Of a DNA stretch of 64,000 nt, positions 55,051 to 64,000 are shown one piece after another. Below the pieces are notes generated by a model. That model made no database searches. It saw only the letters and a list, made by a program, of their open reading frames with translations, and was not told the DNA's origin. Position 1 is the first letter of the stretch. Each line of letters starts with the position of its first letter. The DNA comes from Ampullaceana balthica (Eukaryota; Mollusca; Gastropoda; Lymnaeidae): contig CALYLW010001098.1 in assembly GCA_944989445.1 (NCBI GenBank), positions 255,303 through 319,302 on the forward strand, read 5' to 3'. The position numbers and the translations under genes were made by a program.

Positions 55051-55981
55051 ACTATCTAGTTATTTGATATAAATGTTTAAATTAACTATGTTTGAAAGTT
55101 TGTAAGTCAATTAAGGTATTAAGATAAACATTATATTATAATGCTAGAGACATTCAATACTTTTTTAAAAAAATATTAATTTAAAAACCAAAAGATCCGA
55201 ATTTTTTAGTGTGTTCTTGGCCATGGCTGTAACAAATGATATAGTTTAAATAGTTGGAATGATTGATAAATCTGAACATTTCAATTAAGATGAAGCTTTA
55301 ATATTACGTGTGTGTCAAATGTAAACGTATAATTTAATTTTTTTAGGTCAGTTTAACTTCTATACCTTAGCGTTTACTTTTATAATTTTTAGAGATAATA
55401 AAAGACAATGTATTTTTTACAATATAGATAAAAATTGTAAAGCAGAAAAAGAATATCTTGCTAATGTTTTTACTATTGCCTGATATTCCTTCATGAAAAA
55501 GTTACACGCCAACTTTAATTAATTTCTTTTTATAGTTATTGTTAAAGAAAAATATGAGACTCTAAAACAACATGCTACCATTTGTGTATTCCCATTGCCA
55601 TCAAGAAGGACGGGTGTTATTGTTGCATGCATCTCTAGTACTTAACGACAGTTAAATAAAATGTATAGGGTTTGTCATTTCTAAAACCGGAAAACGTCAT
55701 AGCTCCATGATAAATGTTCTTTTTTAGATTAAAATTTAGTGGAACAATGTTGTGAAGCATAAATAAAGTCGAATAATTTTGTTCTCAAAATTTTAGAATA
55801 GTAAATTTACGAAATTTATTTTCCTTTTTCAAGTCCAATAAGATGTCTTAAATTAACGAATAATTAATAAATAACTGATAAGATACATCCCTCTTAATAT
55901 ACATACATTCAAATATTGACTCGTATCTTTTATTCAATTTTTATAAAATTTGTCCTTAAAATAGGATGTATAGACCCAACA
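55051..55981. other. AT-rich stretch, nothing recognised
   Basis: No gene, RNA or transposon end recognised. Confidence 0.45.
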
Positions 55982-56409
55982 TCTATATATATAATTCTCT
56001 TCATGGGACCATGCGAGACAACACGACGCAAGCAAGTATGTACAAACAAGCATGACGAATAACCCTCGCTGGGGTCAACTAAACACAGTTAACGGTTGGC
56101 AAGCAAAGGAAGTGGAGGGGCGACAAACAATGGTTCTTGCGTTTCACTTGCATTGTTCCTTCAAATAAAACGTGAGATTCGTAGTGTACTGGTTATCACG
56201 TCTGCCTCATGCGGGGAAGTTACTGGTCCCCAGCGAATACATTTTTTTAAATGTCTGTTTGTGCCCGTCCTTTTACCCCTTTATTGCAAAGCATACACCG
56301 CAGATTTGCTCATAATAGACAGTGCAAAGAATGGTTTGGGGTGGTCTTAGAGTACAGACACAAAAAGCAGCACCAAGTAAATACAAAATAGCGAGTAAAC
56401 GTGAAGACA
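55982..56409 (+). mobile_element. tRNA-Val-bearing element with a Helitron-like 5' end, copy 2
   Basis: After an A it starts TCTATATATATAATTCTC, then TGGGACCATGCGAGACAAC, ACCCTCGCTGGGGTCAACTA, a tRNA-like segment at 56177-56239, and the GCAGATTTGCTCAT and AAGCAGCACCAAGTAAATA blocks. The same blocks, in the same order, lie on the minus strand at 16310-16743. The right end is obscured by the SINE that follows directly, and no CTAG hairpin is present. Confidence 0.55.
56177..56239 (+). other. tRNA-Val-like sequence, decayed
   Basis: ATTCG and CGAAT can pair as an acceptor stem. The D arm GTAGTGTACTGGTTATCACG is one base from a typical tRNA-Val stretch. The anticodon and T arms are damaged (TACTGGTCCCCAG lacks the TTCGA core). 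It is more decayed in the T arm than the copy at 16490. Confidence 0.5.
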
Positions 56410-56692
56410 TCTTATCTTATCTTATCAATACAGACGCTCCTTCTATGCAGAAGATAAATGCGTCCACAGACCATGACAGATGATCTGTTGGCAAGTGATG
56501 CAGCTTTCACAGGCCACGGCTTTGTGAGTTCCACGCATTACCCAGCTGCCTAACTAATGTTAGGTACCCATTCGGAGCTGGGTGACTCAGGGATGCCCTA
56601 GGCCCCGGGAACAAATCCTTGCCTTGACATGGATTCGACCCGTGACCATCAGTACGTCAGTCGGGTGCGCTGCCACTCGACCACCGTCGACC
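56410..56692 (-). mobile_element. tRNA-derived SINE, family 1, copy 2
   Basis: Minus strand: head with GGTGGTCGAGTGGCAGCGCA and a mutated B box (GGGTCGAATCC), body with GGGTACCTAACATTAG and CCGTGGCCTGTGAAAG, end GGACGCA...CTTCTGCATAGAAGGAGCG and a (GATAA)n tail. It shares the LINE-like 3' end described for 27601 and 39930. Confidence 0.85.
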
Positions 56693-56786
56693 AAGGCGTC
56701 TAGTTTCTTTTAATGGATTCCGACATATTTTGACAAGGCCCTTAATTTCGCCTTTAAAAAATTAAATTTCAAATTTTTAAAAAAAG

Positions 56787-57556
56787 TTGGGAAGCGGAAA
56801 TTAACGATACATTTCTCGATTAATCGTTTACAAATTTTAACGATTACATTATTTGTTAACGATTAATCGAAACAAATCTTTGGAAGTCAAAAAGTAAAAA
56901 AAAAGTAATCAAAAAATAGCGGCCGATAAATTATACATATCTTGACGATTACACGAACATTTTGGTTTTAAACTATTGACTGACGGGAATGTCAAAATGT
57001 TGATAAAGTTTGCCTACCATGATTCTAATACTTCGCCTACTTATCAAACCAAATGAAAAGTGTATTAAGTTAATGACAGTAATGGATTCTGACACAGACC
57101 AAGACACAGAAAATGACGACAGTTCTTCTGATGAATTACTGAATTAAAAATGGAGATGAAAGTTCCTGAATCTTTTAACCCTCTACGAAGGTGGAAACTT
57201 AATGAACCCCGATATCCGAAGATGTAATTCCTTGCCAGGACCGTTTTGTGCATACCAGTTACCCCATTTCCAAGTGAATGATTGTTGAGCTCGGCTGGTT
57301 TGATCGGCAATAAGACACGCTCATCACTTGAACCAAATAATGTTAACACACTTTTCTTTTTGCGTAGTTGTTAAAAGATGAACACTTATTAAGGAGACAT
57401 TCCGGTGTTATTTAGATTTTCAAAAAGAACGATTAATAAGTGTTACTTATGACATCATACATTTTAATGTGTGGCTTTAATCGAAATTAACGATAAATTA
57501 ATTGTAACTTTTGAAAAGTTAACGATTAAATTTAAATTAATCGTTAACAGCCCTTT
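56787..57556 (+). mobile_element. hAT relic, copy D of the TAGGGCTG-ended family
   Basis: Starts at a worn TTGGGAAGCGGAAATTAACG and ends TTAATCGTTAACAGCCCTTT. It is collinear with copy A, without A's nested MITE, and has the B/C MITE site empty (TTTGCCTACCATGATTC). No target duplication was seen. Confidence 0.65.
57151..57350 (+). pseudogene. hAT transposase C-terminal fragment
   Basis: MEMKVPESFNPLRRWKLNEP, then after a stop RTVLCIPVTPFPS and, after another stop, LLSSAGLI and LEPNNVNTLFFLR. Same dimerisation region as 4800-5010. Two in-frame stops inactivate it. Confidence 0.65.
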
Positions 57557-58689
57557 AAAAAAGACACATCATAGTAGTTTGCAATGGATTTCAATAACAA
57601 GAATATGATTGTTCTAATTGCAAACTATATTCAAAATTTCTCTCTCTAAATCTCTCTCTCTAGGTATATAGAAACAAGAAATAAAAATTCGAATGAGTAT
57701 TTAAACGCAATTTAAAAAAAAAGAAGTTCCGATTTTTTTTAATTGAAGGGAAATTATTCTAGATTACATTAAAAGTCATTTCAAATGAAAAAAATTATGA
57801 CAGTAAAAACAGATTTTTCAAAAATTATTATTCCAACATTGTTCTAAATATTATTAGCTATCGTTTGGCGTTTGATGCAACCTGATAGATGTTAGAGTTG
57901 GCGAGAAATTAACAAAATACTGATATTTTTTTCTTTTTTTAACCTTGAAATCTGGTAACCTTTGACTTGATTTTTTATTTGCATTTTTTCCCGTGCACAT
58001 CCTTGGGAACTCCTTAAGATATTTGAAAGACCACAACTTTCTATCTGGTATGGTTCAGGAGTTTTTGCCATAGCGACCTCGAACAGACAAGTCCTAATTT
58101 TGAAATATATAAACGCAATTTGTCTCATGGGGATATTTTATTAAAGAAAAATAAACAGAAAAAACATTTTTTAAAAAATATTTAGTATTGAAAATTTAAA
58201 TATGAAACCAAAGATTGAAAACATTATCTACATATCAGTGAAGTGGAAAATATTATAAGAACATATTACTATTGTTGTCACGCATCAATTACCATAAGAA
58301 CACGTTTATAACACAAGATAATACGAAATAGTAGTTACTGTATAATTATACGAGCAAAGAAAAAGTCAATATTCACTTTGTGTTTTTACTCTGAATGCAC
58401 GAGTTTTATGAACTACCTAAAATCTAATTTCGCCTAATCTTGGGACACGAACGTAGTCTCTATAGGTACAGTGTATACTGGGGTTCGAGAATACTAGCAA
58501 TTAATTGGCATTGTATTCCTTATTTAGGGTCCAAAACATATGGTATCCTGCTTTAATAGAATAGATGAATCTGTAGCCATGTTATTTACGTTGTGATATG
58601 CTTTTGGTTTAAGTATTTGAAATATCGATATGTTTTATTAAACATATCAGATTGATGGTTTCGTTATTTAAAAAACATTTTATAAAAAA
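57557..58689. other. AT-rich stretch, nothing recognised
   Basis: Contains TCTCTCTCTAAATCTCTCTCTC at about 57638. No gene or element end was supported. Confidence 0.45.
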
Positions 58690-59542
58690 CTAGGGGCAAG
58701 TACCTGGCTATGCCCGGGTTTAACAACAACAGCAACAACAACAAAAACAACAACAGCAACAAAACAACAAAATCAAACAACAAAAACAAAACAACAACAA
58801 ACAACAACTACAACAACAACAGCAACAACAACAAAGCAACAACAACAAAGCAAAAACAACAAAACAACAACTACAACAACAGCAACAACAAGCAACAACA
58901 ACAGCAACAACGACAAAAACAACAACAGAAACAGCAACAGCAACAAAACAACAAAAACAAAACAACAACAAAAACAACAAAATTAACAACAAAACAACAA
59001 CAAAACAACTACAACAACAACAGCAACAACAACAAAGCAACAACAACAAAACAACAACCACAAAAACAAAACAACAGCAAAAACAACAAAAACAAAACAA
59101 CAACAAAAACATCAATAACAAAACAACAACAAAACTACAACAACAATAGCAACAACAACAAAGCAACAACAACAAAACAACAACTACAACAACAAAAGCA
59201 ACAACAAAAGCAACAACAACAAATCAACAACAATAGCAAAATAATTATTTTATGGCGATAGTTGCCTTCTTGTTAATCTCGACACCAAAATGTTTATTAA
59301 TTTGCGTCATTATTTTACGTCTTAATTTTCAATAATTTTTATTTTATATAGCTCATATAGGGAAAAACTACATTTTGGGCCCCCCGGCCCCAGTATCTTA
59401 TATATAAGGAACGAAACCTGTTTAATAACCTTTCCGGTATAATTTTGTGTACGTGTACCAAATTTCACGTTATTTGGTTGTCTGGATCTTGAGTTATTAG
59501 GGAACAGACAGACAGACAACAAATGCGTCTTATATATATAGA
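58690..59542 (-). mobile_element. Helitron train, unit 1 (non-autonomous, triplet-rich)
   Basis: Minus strand: 5' A/TCTATATATATAAGACGC, 3' hairpin CCCGGGCATAGCCAGG, then TACTTGCCCCTAG/T. Between 58724 and 59240 it consists of CAA with interspersed CAG, CTA and GAA triplets on the plus strand. The right-hand conserved part has TTATTTTATGGCGATAGTTG, GGGCCCCCCGGCCC and TTATTTGGTTGTCTGGATC. The triplet runs give low-complexity open frames on both strands (Asn/Gln/Thr or Cys/Val/Leu), which are not genes. Confidence 0.85.
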
Positions 59543-59544
59543 TA

Positions 59545-60404
59545 CTAGGGGCAAGTACCCGGCTTCGCCCGGGTTTAACAACAACAGCAACAACAACAAA
59601 ACAACAACAGCAACAACGACAAACAACAACAACAGAAACAACAACAGCAACAAAAACAACAAAAACAAAACAACAACAAAAACAACAAAACAACAACAAA
59701 ACAACAACAAACAACAACAACAACAACAACAACAACAAAGCAACAACAACAAAACAACAACTACAACAGCAACAACAACAAAGCAACAACAACATGAAGG
59801 ACATTGTCGTCGCAGGGCAAGGGATGTGGACAACAACAACAGCAAAAACAACACAAAAGCAACAACAGCAACAACAACAGCAACAACAACAGCAACAACA
59901 ACAGCAACAACAACAGCAACAACAACAAAAACAACAACAGCAACAACAACAAAAACAAAACAACAACAAAAACATCAACAACAAAACAACAACAAAACAA
60001 CAACAAAACAACAACTACAACAACAACAGCAACAACAACAAAACAACAACAACAAAACAACAACAAAAGCAACAACAACAAAGCAACAACAACAAAAAAA
60101 TTATTTTATGGCGATAATCGCCTTCTTGTTAATCTCGACACCAAAATGTTTATTAATTTGCGTCATTATTTTACGTCTTAATTTTCAATAATTTTTATTT
60201 TATATAGCTCATATAGGGAAAAACTACATTTTGGGCCCCCGGGCCCCAGTATCTTATATATATGGAACGAAACCTGTTTAATAACCTTTCCGGTATAATT
60301 TTGTGTACGTGTACCAAATTTCACGTTATTTGGTTGTCTGGATCTTGAGTTATTAGGGAACAGACAGACAACAACAGACAACAAATGCGGCTTATATATA
60401 TAGA
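59545..60404 (-). mobile_element. Helitron train, unit 2
   Basis: Same ends as unit 1, with a perfect hairpin CCCGGGCGAAGCCGGG before the CTAG. The two bases TA (59543-59544) separate it from unit 1. A unique island, CATTGTCGTCGCAGGGCAAG (about 59798-59830), interrupts the triplet run and is shared with unit 3. Confidence 0.9.
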
Positions 60405-60406
60405 TA

Positions 60407-61328
60407 CTAGGGGCAAGTACCCGGCTTCGCCCGGGTTTAACAACAACAGCAACAACAACAAAAACAACAACAACAACAAAACAACAAACAACAAACAACA
60501 AAAACAACAACAACAACACAACAACAACAAACAACAACAACAAAACAACAACACAACAACAACAGCAACAACAACAGCAACAACGACAAAACAACAACAA
60601 AACAGCAACAGCAACAAAACAACAAAACAAAACAACAACAAAAACAACAAAATCAACAACAAAACAACAAAACAACAACAACAACAACAACAGCAACAAC
60701 AACAAAACAACAACTACAACAGCAACAACAACAAAGCAACAACAACATGAAGGACATTGTCGTCGCAGGGCAAGGGATGTGGACAACAACAACAACAGCA
60801 AAAACAACACAAAAGCAACAACAGCAACAACAACAACAACAACAACAACACAAAACAACAACAGCAACAACAACAAAAACAACAACAAACAACAACAAAA
60901 CAACAACAACAAAACAACAACAAAACAACAACAAACAACAACAACAACAACAACAACAACAGCAACAACAACAACAACAACAACAAAACAACAACAAAAG
61001 CAACAACAACAAAGCAACAACAACAAAAAAATTATTTTATGGCGATAATCGCCTTCTTGTTAATCTCGACACCAAAATGTTTATTAATTTGCGTCATTAT
61101 TTTACGTCTTAATTTTCAATAATTTTTATTTTATATAGCTCATATAGGGAAAAACTACATTTTGGGCCCCCGGGCCCCCAGTATCTTATATATATGGAAC
61201 GAAACCTGTTTAATAACCTTTCCGGTATAATTTTGTGTACGTGTACCAAATTTCACGTTATTTGGTTGTCTGGATCTTGAGTTATTAGGGAACAGACAGA
61301 CAACAAATGCGTCTTATATATATAGAGA
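60407..61328 (-). mobile_element. Helitron train, unit 3
   Basis: Same ends and island as unit 2, again with TA between units (60405-60406). The island occurs at about 60747-60783. Compared with unit 2 the triplet runs differ in length and composition, while the non-triplet parts are nearly identical. The 5' end carries an extra GA (61327-61328). Confidence 0.9.
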
Positions 61329-61439
61329 TATAGATATACTAGGGGCAAGTACCCGGCTTCGCCCGGGTTTAAAATAAGGTTTTCTGTAGAAGCGTACACA
61401 ACTACTGTTTACTTGCATGCTATAAAATGGTACATTTAA

Positions 61440-63150
61440 CAGTGTATGTGCTGCATGGCTTAATTTCAAGGATGTCACCATCCTCATCTTTCACAATAAC
61501 AGTTTTGAGATCTTCAAATGAAATAGGTCCCCGAATATGGTGCAGCAGGAGGCGCATGTGAAATGCTTCTCTGTTGTGAGGATGCACAGTGTACACTCTT
61601 CCCAAGGCATTGTCTGTCACATATCCCGGGAAGTCTGCAAGAGGTATACCTTTTTTCGGATTTGCCAGACCTTTTGACTGGCATCCCAGCGAAAATGTCT
61701 AGGCACTTCAGAATACAGCAATGTTTTTGCAAGAGGATCTGTTTTGCAGAGATCAAAAAACGCTGTTAATGTAGTCTTTGTTGGAGTGTCTGTCAAATGT
61801 GCTGTTGGCTGTCCTGGTTTATAGTATACTCCTTGGCCTCCTTCAAGATGTACTGCCAAGTGAACAACTGTTGGATACCTTTGATGGATGGGAAAGTTAA
61901 GCAGGCGCCACACTGCCTCACTGCTACTAATGTATCGTCCTTGTTGATAATTAATTGGTAACCCCATCAAGCCTGTTCGGCATTTCATTTGCAACAGTAA
62001 ACATGGCTGCATCACTTCCCTTGGTAACATAATTGCAAATCTACTTGATGCTTGTGTTTCTATGACGTACATAGGTCATTCCATCCTGTGCATATTCATG
62101 CATGTAACGGGGCCCTCCACTGAAGGATGAAGGCAGCACCACTAATTTGCCAAGATTTTCAGAAGTCACATTGTTGTCATTCCTTACTGCCTCTAATAGT
62201 ACACCATAGTCCTCAGCTCTAAGTTTTGTTTGGTTGAGTCTGATGAAACGCAATCTCTCATTCTCAACCTTAGCATACATATCCACTATGTATTGCTGGA
62301 AAAGGCGCGGGCATCTGAGGAGTGTATTAAATTCGTTGACTCTTTGCATCATGCGATATGCATAGTAGTCATTGCTTGTGGCCTTGTTTACATCTTTTAT
62401 GTTCAAATCATAGCCATCTTCTCCTCTAACAAATAGCAGAGGATACTGAAGTGGATCATATGACCTGTGAGTGTCTTGAATCCTTTGAAGTGGCATTTGT
62501 GAGCAACTTCTTGAATGCAGCACAATGTCTCTACGATCACCTAGCTCTCCAGCAATCATGATGCCACTTCACTAACAGATGGTGCATTGAATCTGCCTTT
62601 GTGTTCCTTTAATGGTGCTTTGCCGGAAATTTTGATTTTGTAGTCCACTTGAGTGTTATCCATAATCTCAGCAGCCATTTTAAATGACCTCACATAGCTG
62701 TTATGCTGATGCAGCATTCTTTGCAGTTTGAGGACAATGTTTCTGTCAACAGGACTGTCAAGCAAATCCAGTCGTCTTTGCACTTGCTCATCTTCTCCCA
62801 AGAAGTAAATCTGGAGATATTTGCTGTCTACAGCATTGACTGGATGAAGAGGTCCAGCATGGTGGTACACTTGGCCTTGGACCTTGAATGTTGGTGTCCA
62901 CCCGTTATTCACGACAACATTAGACTTGAAGGAAGTCACGGCAAACATATTATTGAATAGTCTAATAAGTTTCACAAAGTCCTTTGATTGTGCAGTTTCA
63001 CCATTCAACAGAATGCACAATGGTTCTGGTGGCTTTAGAATTGGGGGCAGTTTGACTTTACCACTGGAACAGCACATGCCTGGAGTTTCTTTGCTCAGCT
63101 GTTTCAGCTGCTCTGGGAACTCTGTGGCGGACCTGATCTGCCTGGATTTT
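61440..63150 (-). pseudogene. Helitron Rep-helicase protein, internally deleted
   Basis: Order on the minus strand: GMCCSSGKVKLPPI at about 63070 (Cys-rich start), FNNMFAVTSF, YHHAGPLHPV, YLQIYFLGEDEQVQRRLDLL and LHQHNSYVRSFKMAAE near 62700, then after a frame shift YPLLFVRGEDGYDLNI near 62420, RCPRLFQQYIVDMYAKVENE and VVLPSSFSGGPRYMHEYAQD near 62110. This is the Helitron-like N-terminal domain. Next comes YISSSEAVWRLLNFPIHQR near 61925 and VYTVHPHNREAFHMRLLLHH near 61560, which in intact proteins lie after the Rep nuclease. The HUH and two-tyrosine Rep motifs between these parts are absent, and so is the whole helicase. At 63150-63212 the frame runs into the tandem repeat and is not native. 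Confidence 0.8.
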
Positions 63151-63169
63151 ATATATTTTTTTTCGTATG

Positions 63170-64000
63170 TTATCATTGCGGGAGAGTACTCAACAACTTC
63201 CCAAAGTTTCATGCTCCTATTTACACGGGAAGTTGGATATTTAATGATTAGTCTGTTTTATATAGCTCATATTAGGAAAATACCTACATTTTGGCCCAAG
63301 GCCCCCTAGTGAGTAATAATTTTATATATTTTTTTCGCATGTTACCATCGCGCGAGGGTACTCAAAATCTTCCAAAAGTTTCATTCTTCTACTTACATGG
63401 TAATTTGGAGAATTATTGATGAGTCAGTTTGATATATGAAAAAAAACTACATTCAGGCCTCTGACCACCCAGTGAGTGATAATTTTTATTAATGTTTCGC
63501 CAGTTACCATTTTGGGAGGGTATATAACAACTTCACAAAGTTTCATGCTTCTACCTACACAGGAAATAGGAGATTTAATGATGAGCCTGATTTATATAGC
63601 TCATTTAAGAAAAAACTACGTTTGGGCCCCCGCCCACCCCCCTACCCAGTTAGTGATAACTTTATACTTTTTTCGACTGTTACCATTGCGGGAGGGTACT
63701 CAACGACTTTCCAAATTTTCATGCTTCTACCTACTCGGGAATATGAGGAATTGGTGTTGATTCAGTTTTATATAGCCCATATAAGGAAAAACCGGTTTTG
63801 GGGCACCCGGCCACCCATGAGTGGAAATGTTTACATTATTTTTCACCAATTATCGTCATAATAGTGTATTTGGCAAGTTCCCAAAAGTTTCATGCTTCTA
63901 CCCTCACGGGAGGTTGGAGAATTAGTTTTGAGTCAGTTTTAAATATACGGAAAAAAAATACATTTTGGCCCCCGCCCCCAGTAAGTGATAATTTATATAA
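63170..64000. repeat. Helitron-internal tandem repeat, about 5 units of 150-165 bp
   Basis: Each unit carries GGGAGGGTACTCAACAACTT-type, AAAGTTTCATGCTTCTACCT, TTTATATAGCTCATAT and TTTTGGGCCCCCG blocks. Related units lie at 9600-10250, 12680-12850 and, in single form, near the 5' ends of all the train units. Open frames across the array are repeat-driven. Confidence 0.85.

Larger units (their letters stand above)
61339..64000 (-). mobile_element. Helitron train, unit 4, with Rep-protein remains; runs off the window
   Basis: The minus-strand 3' end at 61339-61342 has the same hairpin and CTAG. The first 100 bases inside (TAAAATAAGGTTTTCTGTAG, AGCGTACACAAC) match the elements at 9217 and 12417 rather than the triplet-rich units. 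Coding remains follow (61440-63150), then about five tandem units of 150-165 bp up to the window edge. The 5' end is outside the window. Confidence 0.8.

Noticed and set aside
58710..61120. Many overlapping long open frames of Asn/Gln/Thr or Cys/Val/Leu on both strands
   Set aside because: They are translations of CAA/CAG-type triplet runs inside Helitrons; both strands are open because the repeat lacks stops. Low complexity, no domains.

Overview
This is an AT-rich eukaryotic window with no bacterial, plasmid, viral or CRISPR-like organisation. Long non-coding stretches, tRNA-derived SINEs, non-LTR retrotransposons, many hAT-type elements and several rolling-circle (Helitron and Helentron-like) families point to an invertebrate animal genome, most likely a lophotrochozoan such as a mollusc. 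That assignment is an inference. Almost everything recognisable is mobile DNA. I found one plausible host exon (32388-32586, minus strand) and no complete host gene.

Layout. 0.7-2.3 kb: an element with long inverted ends. 2.5-4.1 kb: a non-autonomous hAT-type element with 8-bp target duplications, carrying a SINE. 4.5-7.05 kb: two related hAT relics with MITEs inside. 6.1-9.2 kb: AT-rich, diverged duplicate of 39.8-41.0 kb. 9.2-13.5 kb: a Helitron, then a head-to-tail Helitron train. 13.5-15.3 kb: a third copy of the hAT relic and an RTE-like reverse transcriptase pseudogene. 16.3-19.2 kb: a tRNA-Val-bearing element, a Helentron-like element and a BED-finger hAT pseudogene. 22.1-28.3 kb: nested insertions whose empty site survives at 31.8-32.1 kb. 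28.4-31.4 kb: a second large hAT relic. 32.4 kb: candidate host exon. 33.95-38.69 kb: a 60-bp minisatellite of 79 units. 39.9-40.4 kb: a LINE 3' end that shares its tail with one of the SINEs. 44.6-46.7 kb: a Helentron-like copy and a fresh 5'-truncated RTE-like insertion. 47-55 kb: five unrelated short tandem arrays, a Helentron-like dimer, a small hAT MITE and a hAT pseudogene fragment. 56-57.6 kb: tRNA-Val element, SINE and hAT relic. 58.7-64 kb: a train of four Helitrons, the last with Helitron protein remains.

How the parts relate. The Helitrons at 9.2, 12.4 and 58.7-64 kb share termini and are decay products of one autonomous lineage: some keep only the last helicase motif, one keeps only the region around the lost Rep nuclease. 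The Helentron-like family occurs singly and as head-to-tail multimers, as expected of rolling-circle transposition. Nesting, 8-bp duplications and filled-versus-empty paralogues give the relative order of many insertions. Element classes were assigned by eye from termini and peptide motifs; no database search was possible.
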